From Fundicoccus_A sp052115865 (GTDB taxonomy: Bacteria > Bacillota > Bacilli > Lactobacillales > Aerococcaceae), in NCBI RefSeq assembly GCF_052115865.1, contig NZ_JBQKME010000006.1, forward strand, positions 62,001-126,000: 64,000 bases of DNA, in the 5' to 3' direction. Numbering within the stretch: position 1 is the stretch's first letter; each line of letters opens with the position of its first letter. The translations under genes were made by a program, and so were the position numbers. The notes beneath the pieces were generated by a model. It saw nothing but the letters and a program-made list of their open reading frames with translations, was not told the DNA's origin and did no database searches. Shown here in pieces: positions 60,919 through 64,000 of this stretch.

Positions 60919-61009
60919 GTGAATTGTAGCTAACTTATCCACAAAAAACAGACTTATCCACAGGCAAAAATGCTTAACTGTGGATAAGTCTTGTGAATTG
61001 TAGCTAACT
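60919..61009. repeat. 17-bp direct repeat within the DnaA-box region
   Basis: GTGAATTGTAGCTAACT occurs at 60919-60935 and 60993-61009, bracketing three DnaA boxes. Confidence 0.7.
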
Positions 61010-61171
61010 AGTGTTGAAAACACAATTAGGGTTAAAAATTGAAAAACAGCTGAAATTAGTGGGTCTAAATTAACGGGGGATTTTAACCTATACGAGGAAA
61101 GTCCCTAATTAATATACAAAAGACTAGAAGTTATAAACGGAAATAGCAACTTATCCACAGACTTATGCACA
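60935..61171. promoter_or_regulatory. DnaA-box cluster
   Basis: Perfect TTATCCACA at 60935-60943, 60954-60962 and 61151-61159, the reverse TGTGGATAA at 60979-60987, and TTATGCACA at 61163-61171, all in AT-rich sequence between the convergent ends of htrA and the potassium genes. This could be part of an origin or a DnaA-titrating cluster. No dnaA or dnaN is in the window. Confidence 0.8.
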
Positions 61172-61221
61172 GATTGGATGATAGAATTGTCGATAAGCAG
61201 ATAAAAAGTAGAAAACTGCCG

Positions 61222-61893
61222 CTAAACTAATTTATTTAAGTAGTCATAACGCTCAAAAATATGAGAATTAGCAATCGCGACAAATAATGTTTTAGATGTT
61301 ATCGGGTTGTTAATATCGAGATTTGGATTGAGTTTCTGTCCCTTTTCAGCTCGTGTACCAATTAAGTTAATATCGTATCGACGCCTAAGATCTAAGTCGA
61401 GAATCGTTTTACCAACCCATTTTTCAGGTGCCTCAAATTCAATCACCGATGTTTCATCATCTAAACGTAAAACTTCTTCAATATGATTACGCAGCAGGCG
61501 AGATGCTAATTGTAAACCAGAATCTAACTCGGGTGTTACAACAGTATCAACGCCTACTTGATACAGAACTTCTTCATAATTAGTACTACGCGCCTTGGCA
61601 ATAATATGCTTCACGCCTAATTTCTTACAGTGTAAAACGGCTAATACAGAACTTTCGAGATTCGTCCCCGTAGCAATGACAACCGCATCACAATGGCCGA
61701 TTCCAATATCCATTAAAAATTCTTGATCAGTAAAATCACCGATAGCAGCACTCATAACCTCATCGCCTACGCGTTGCACATTTTCTGGATCTTTATCAAT
61801 CGCAATGACATCACAGCCGTATTTACTCATTTCAATCGCGATGGCACGACCGAATAAGCCCAGCCCTAAAACGCCTACTGTTTTGAACTTCAT
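61222..61893 (-). CDS. ktrA: Trk/Ktr potassium uptake regulatory subunit
   Basis: 223 residues. N-terminal RCK domain with the NAD-binding GLGLFGRAIAIEM (residues 10-22) and acidic DKDPENV; C-terminal RCK_C domain (about 135-215), the usual ligand site for c-di-AMP in Firmicutes Ktr proteins. It gates the membrane subunit encoded 15 bases upstream on the same strand. The symbol is by family; KtrC is equally possible. Confidence 0.92.
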   Translation of the reverse strand: MKFKTVGVLGLGLFGRAIAIEMSKYGCDVIAIDKDPENVQRVGDEVMSAAIGDFTDQEFLMDIGIGHCDAVVIATGTNLESSVLAVLHCKKLGVKHIIAKARSTNYEEVLYQVGVDTVVTPELDSGLQLASRLLRNHIEEVLRLDDETSVIEFEAPEKWVGKTILDLDLRRRYDINLIGTRAEKGQKLNPNLDINNPITSKTLFVAIANSHIFERYDYLNKLV

Positions 61894-61908
61894 CTATTTA
61901 CTCCTTTT

Positions 61909-63288
61909 TTATCCCAGTTGAATATTGGTATCAATGTAAGAAATATCTTTGTTCTTTCGTTGTAAAATAGCTACTAACATCGTGCTCGGTCCAATTCTCC
62001 CGGCGAACATCATTAAGACTAAGACAATTCTCCCAAAATAGCTCAGGCGATCAGTTAAAATGATTGAAATCCCCGAAGAACCAACTGCACTAACAGATTC
62101 AAACATTAGATCTAAAGCGTTTAGGTAGGGATGGGTCATAATTAGTAAGCCATATCCGACAATTAAAAAGAGAATGAAGAATAATACAATTAAGACAGCT
62201 TGCCGTACTACCCGTGTAGGAATAACACGTTTGCGGAACACAACTTTTGAATAGGAATTTAATTCTGCTCGGATTAATAAAAGCAAAATCGCAAAAGTCG
62301 TTACCTTTATCCCACCTGCCGTACCACCTGGAGCGCCCCCTACAATGGTAAATAACATGAAGATAAAGCGGGTAATCGGTAAAGTATGTTCATATTGAAT
62401 CGTCGTATAGCCAGCCGTTCTCGAATTAACTGAAAAGAAAAAACTATTTAAAAACTGTTGGCTTAGTGGTAAATCTGCTAAAGTTGCGGAATTTTGTGAT
62501 TCAGCTATCCAAATAACAAAGGTTCCTGTAACCAGTAAAATAACAGTCATCCATAAAATCAAGCGGGTATTATAAGTCGTATTGTAAAATGACACTTTGA
62601 ATGAACGTGGTTTATCTTTAATTAAATGTGTGAAACGATCAATCAATTCAAACCAAACAGAAAACCCTAATCCACCGGCGATGACTAAGACAGAAACCGT
62701 TAAAGTAACTAAATAATTTCCCGAAAAATCTTGTAAACTTTGCGTACTAAAGTTATCAAAACCAGAATTACAAAAAGCAGAAACAGCTAGAAATACGGCA
62801 TTAAAAGACCCCTGTGATAGACCAAAACGTGGAATAAAATCAATCATAATAACCAAAGCCCCAATGAACTCGATGAACAAAGTTAACTTATAAATTGAAG
62901 TTAAAAATTGTCGGAGGTTATCATTGGTTTGACGATTTATTGACATTTGTAAGGTATATTGCTCTCTTAAAGGTAAAGATTGTTGTAGGAAAAAAAGACT
63001 GGAGTTTAAAACGGTAATGACACCTAAACCTCCAATTTGAATGATAGTTAGAACAACAATTTGTCCAAAGGTATTATATGTTTCATAAATAGGTACTGAT
63101 GCGATACCTGAGACACAGATCAAAGAAATACTGGTTAATAAGTGATTCAAGTATGAATGCTCAACACCTGGCTTTTGTAAGATTGGTAATGCTAAAATCA
63201 AACTTCCTAAAATCGCAACAAGAACAAAACTCAATAAGATTTTTGCAGCAGGGGATAGTTTGTTAAAGATTTTAAAGTGAGCTTCCAC
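61909..63288 (-). CDS. ktrB: Trk/Ktr potassium channel-like subunit
   Basis: 459 residues, TrkH/KtrB fold with four pore repeats; filter-like stretches include CVSGIA, NSGFDN, TAGYT and VGSSGIS. It imports potassium, with the RCK subunit downstream in the same operon. Divergent from rlmH over 117 bases, which must hold both promoters. KtrB versus KtrD cannot be separated here. Confidence 0.92.
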   Translation of the reverse strand: MEAHFKIFNKLSPAAKILLSFVLVAILGSLILALPILQKPGVEHSYLNHLLTSISLICVSGIASVPIYETYNTFGQIVVLTIIQIGGLGVITVLNSSLFFLQQSLPLREQYTLQMSINRQTNDNLRQFLTSIYKLTLFIEFIGALVIMIDFIPRFGLSQGSFNAVFLAVSAFCNSGFDNFSTQSLQDFSGNYLVTLTVSVLVIAGGLGFSVWFELIDRFTHLIKDKPRSFKVSFYNTTYNTRLILWMTVILLVTGTFVIWIAESQNSATLADLPLSQQFLNSFFFSVNSRTAGYTTIQYEHTLPITRFIFMLFTIVGGAPGGTAGGIKVTTFAILLLLIRAELNSYSKVVFRKRVIPTRVVRQAVLIVLFFILFLIVGYGLLIMTHPYLNALDLMFESVSAVGSSGISIILTDRLSYFGRIVLVLMMFAGRIGPSTMLVAILQRKNKDISYIDTNIQLG

Positions 63289-63405
63289 TTACATCTTCCC
63301 TTTCAATAAATAAATTAATTAACACTATAGGGATATATTATTTATCATACAAAAAACAACATCAAAATGCTATTATTAAACTAGATTGAAATAGAGGAGA
63401 AGTCT

Positions 63406-63885
63406 ATGCAAATTGAAATTATTAGTGTTGGCAAAATAAAAGAAAAATATTTAAAACAAGGCATTGCTGAGTACTTAAAACGCATGCAGACGTATGCTAA
63501 TCTTTCCATCATTGAAGTAGCGGATGAACCAACAGCAGATAATATGTCAGAAACAGAAATTGCGCTTGTTTTAGAAAAAGAAGCCGAAAAAATCTTAAGC
63601 CGAATTGATGCGCAAAGAAAAGTAATTGTTTTAGCCATTGAAGGGAAGTTGATTTCTTCAGAAGATTTGGCCAAGCAACTCGATGACTACGCAACTTATG
63701 GTAGTAGTAAAGTGACATTTGTCATTGGAGGATCATTGGGATTGGCTGATTCTGTCAAGAAAAGAGCAGATTGGTTAATTAGCTTTGGAAGAATCACCTT
63801 GCCGCATCAGTTAATTCGGATGGTACTGACTGAGCAGATATATCGAGCATTTCGAATCAATGCGGGGCATGCGTATCATAAATGA
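63406..63885 (+). CDS. rlmH: 23S rRNA pseudouridine1915 N3-methyltransferase
   Basis: 159 residues, the exact family length. SPOUT fold with the SAM knot FVIGGSLGLADSVK and the C-terminal GHAYHK end. It methylates the pseudouridine at 1915 in helix 69 of the ribosome. GAGGAG precedes ATG. Closeness to walJ and htrA is normal in Firmicutes. The 115 bases after it contain nothing I can identify. Confidence 0.97.
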   Translation: MQIEIISVGKIKEKYLKQGIAEYLKRMQTYANLSIIEVADEPTADNMSETEIALVLEKEAEKILSRIDAQRKVIVLAIEGKLISSEDLAKQLDDYATYGSSKVTFVIGGSLGLADSVKKRADWLISFGRITLPHQLIRMVLTEQIYRAFRINAGHAYHK

Positions 63886-64000
63886 TGATGAAAATAACAT
63901 CTACATGCATCACTTAGAGTGTTTACTCAATGTCTTATATCCTCTAAATTCGTCGGGGGTTCGGGGGATTTCTAATTACAAGGAAATCTATACTCTGAAA

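Noticed and set aside
60935..61171. Firm call of oriC
   Set aside because: No dnaA/dnaN nearby and gene orientation to the left argues against forks leaving from here; reported only as a DnaA-box cluster.
63886..64000. A gene or RNA at the right edge
   Set aside because: G-run (CGGGGGTTCGGGGG) noted, but no frame, promoter or stem can be supported in 115 bases.

Overview
The window is a 64 kb piece of a low-to-moderate G+C Firmicutes chromosome. Gene content and order point to Lactobacillales. Markers are rpoE-pyrG-fba, murA-rho, type B L31, ddl-murF-cshA-acpS-alr, the WalRK-YycHI-WalJ-HtrA block, and RlmH. An Aerococcaceae or Carnobacteriaceae member is my best guess, inferred from gene order and not proven. 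Almost all genes lie on the + strand. I see no rRNA, tRNA, prophage, insertion sequence or CRISPR array.

Layout. 1-5 kb: the 3' part of an ABC exporter, then a minus-strand lipL/HD-phosphohydrolase pair. 4-16 kb: DUF1934 protein, rpoE, pyrG (with what looks like a CTP-sensing reiterative-transcription leader), fba, pyrF-pyrE (with an attenuator leader), an MFS carrier, a HEPN-like protein, murA and rho. 15-20 kb: small genes (YbaK, PC4-like, GNAT, bL31B), a methyltransferase, a DNPH1-like hydrolase, and two gene wrecks ending in a tandem array. 20-28 kb: a sugar-oligosaccharide locus with an ArsR-type regulator, a cysteine-free binding protein, two permeases, GH2 and GH43, with visible operator and CRE candidates. 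28-32 kb: Nudix, efp, a broken MazEF pair, a FAD/NAD(P) protein and LemA. 32-40 kb: cell-wall precursor genes (ddl, murF, alr), acpS, cshA and an MBL hydrolase. 40-45 kb: CBS-domain protein, CNNM/CorC-type protein, O-methyltransferase, HAD phosphatase and L,D-transpeptidase. 45.7-60.6 kb: walR-walK-yycH-yycI, a large repeat array, an inserted Bce-type peptide sensing/resistance module plus a DUF2207 protein, then walJ and htrA. 60.6-61.2 kb: a large structured element and a DnaA-box cluster. 61-64 kb: a Trk/Ktr potassium system (minus strand) and rlmH.

Three layers of structure are not explained by the genes. (1) A 13-bp motif, TAAATATCNCTGC (reverse GCAGNGATATTTA), occurs perfectly 11 times with many near copies. 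It often contains the stop codon of the preceding gene in the same register, or lies just upstream of a gene in the opposite orientation, and the sequence on its gene-ward side looks strand-skewed. (2) Six intergenic tandem arrays of different sequence all share a 41-42 bp period, close to four helical turns, and several carry inverted arms within the unit. (3) Non-oriC-looking DnaA boxes sit next to a 143-bp inverted-repeat element downstream of htrA. The first two are the best candidates for an undescribed system.
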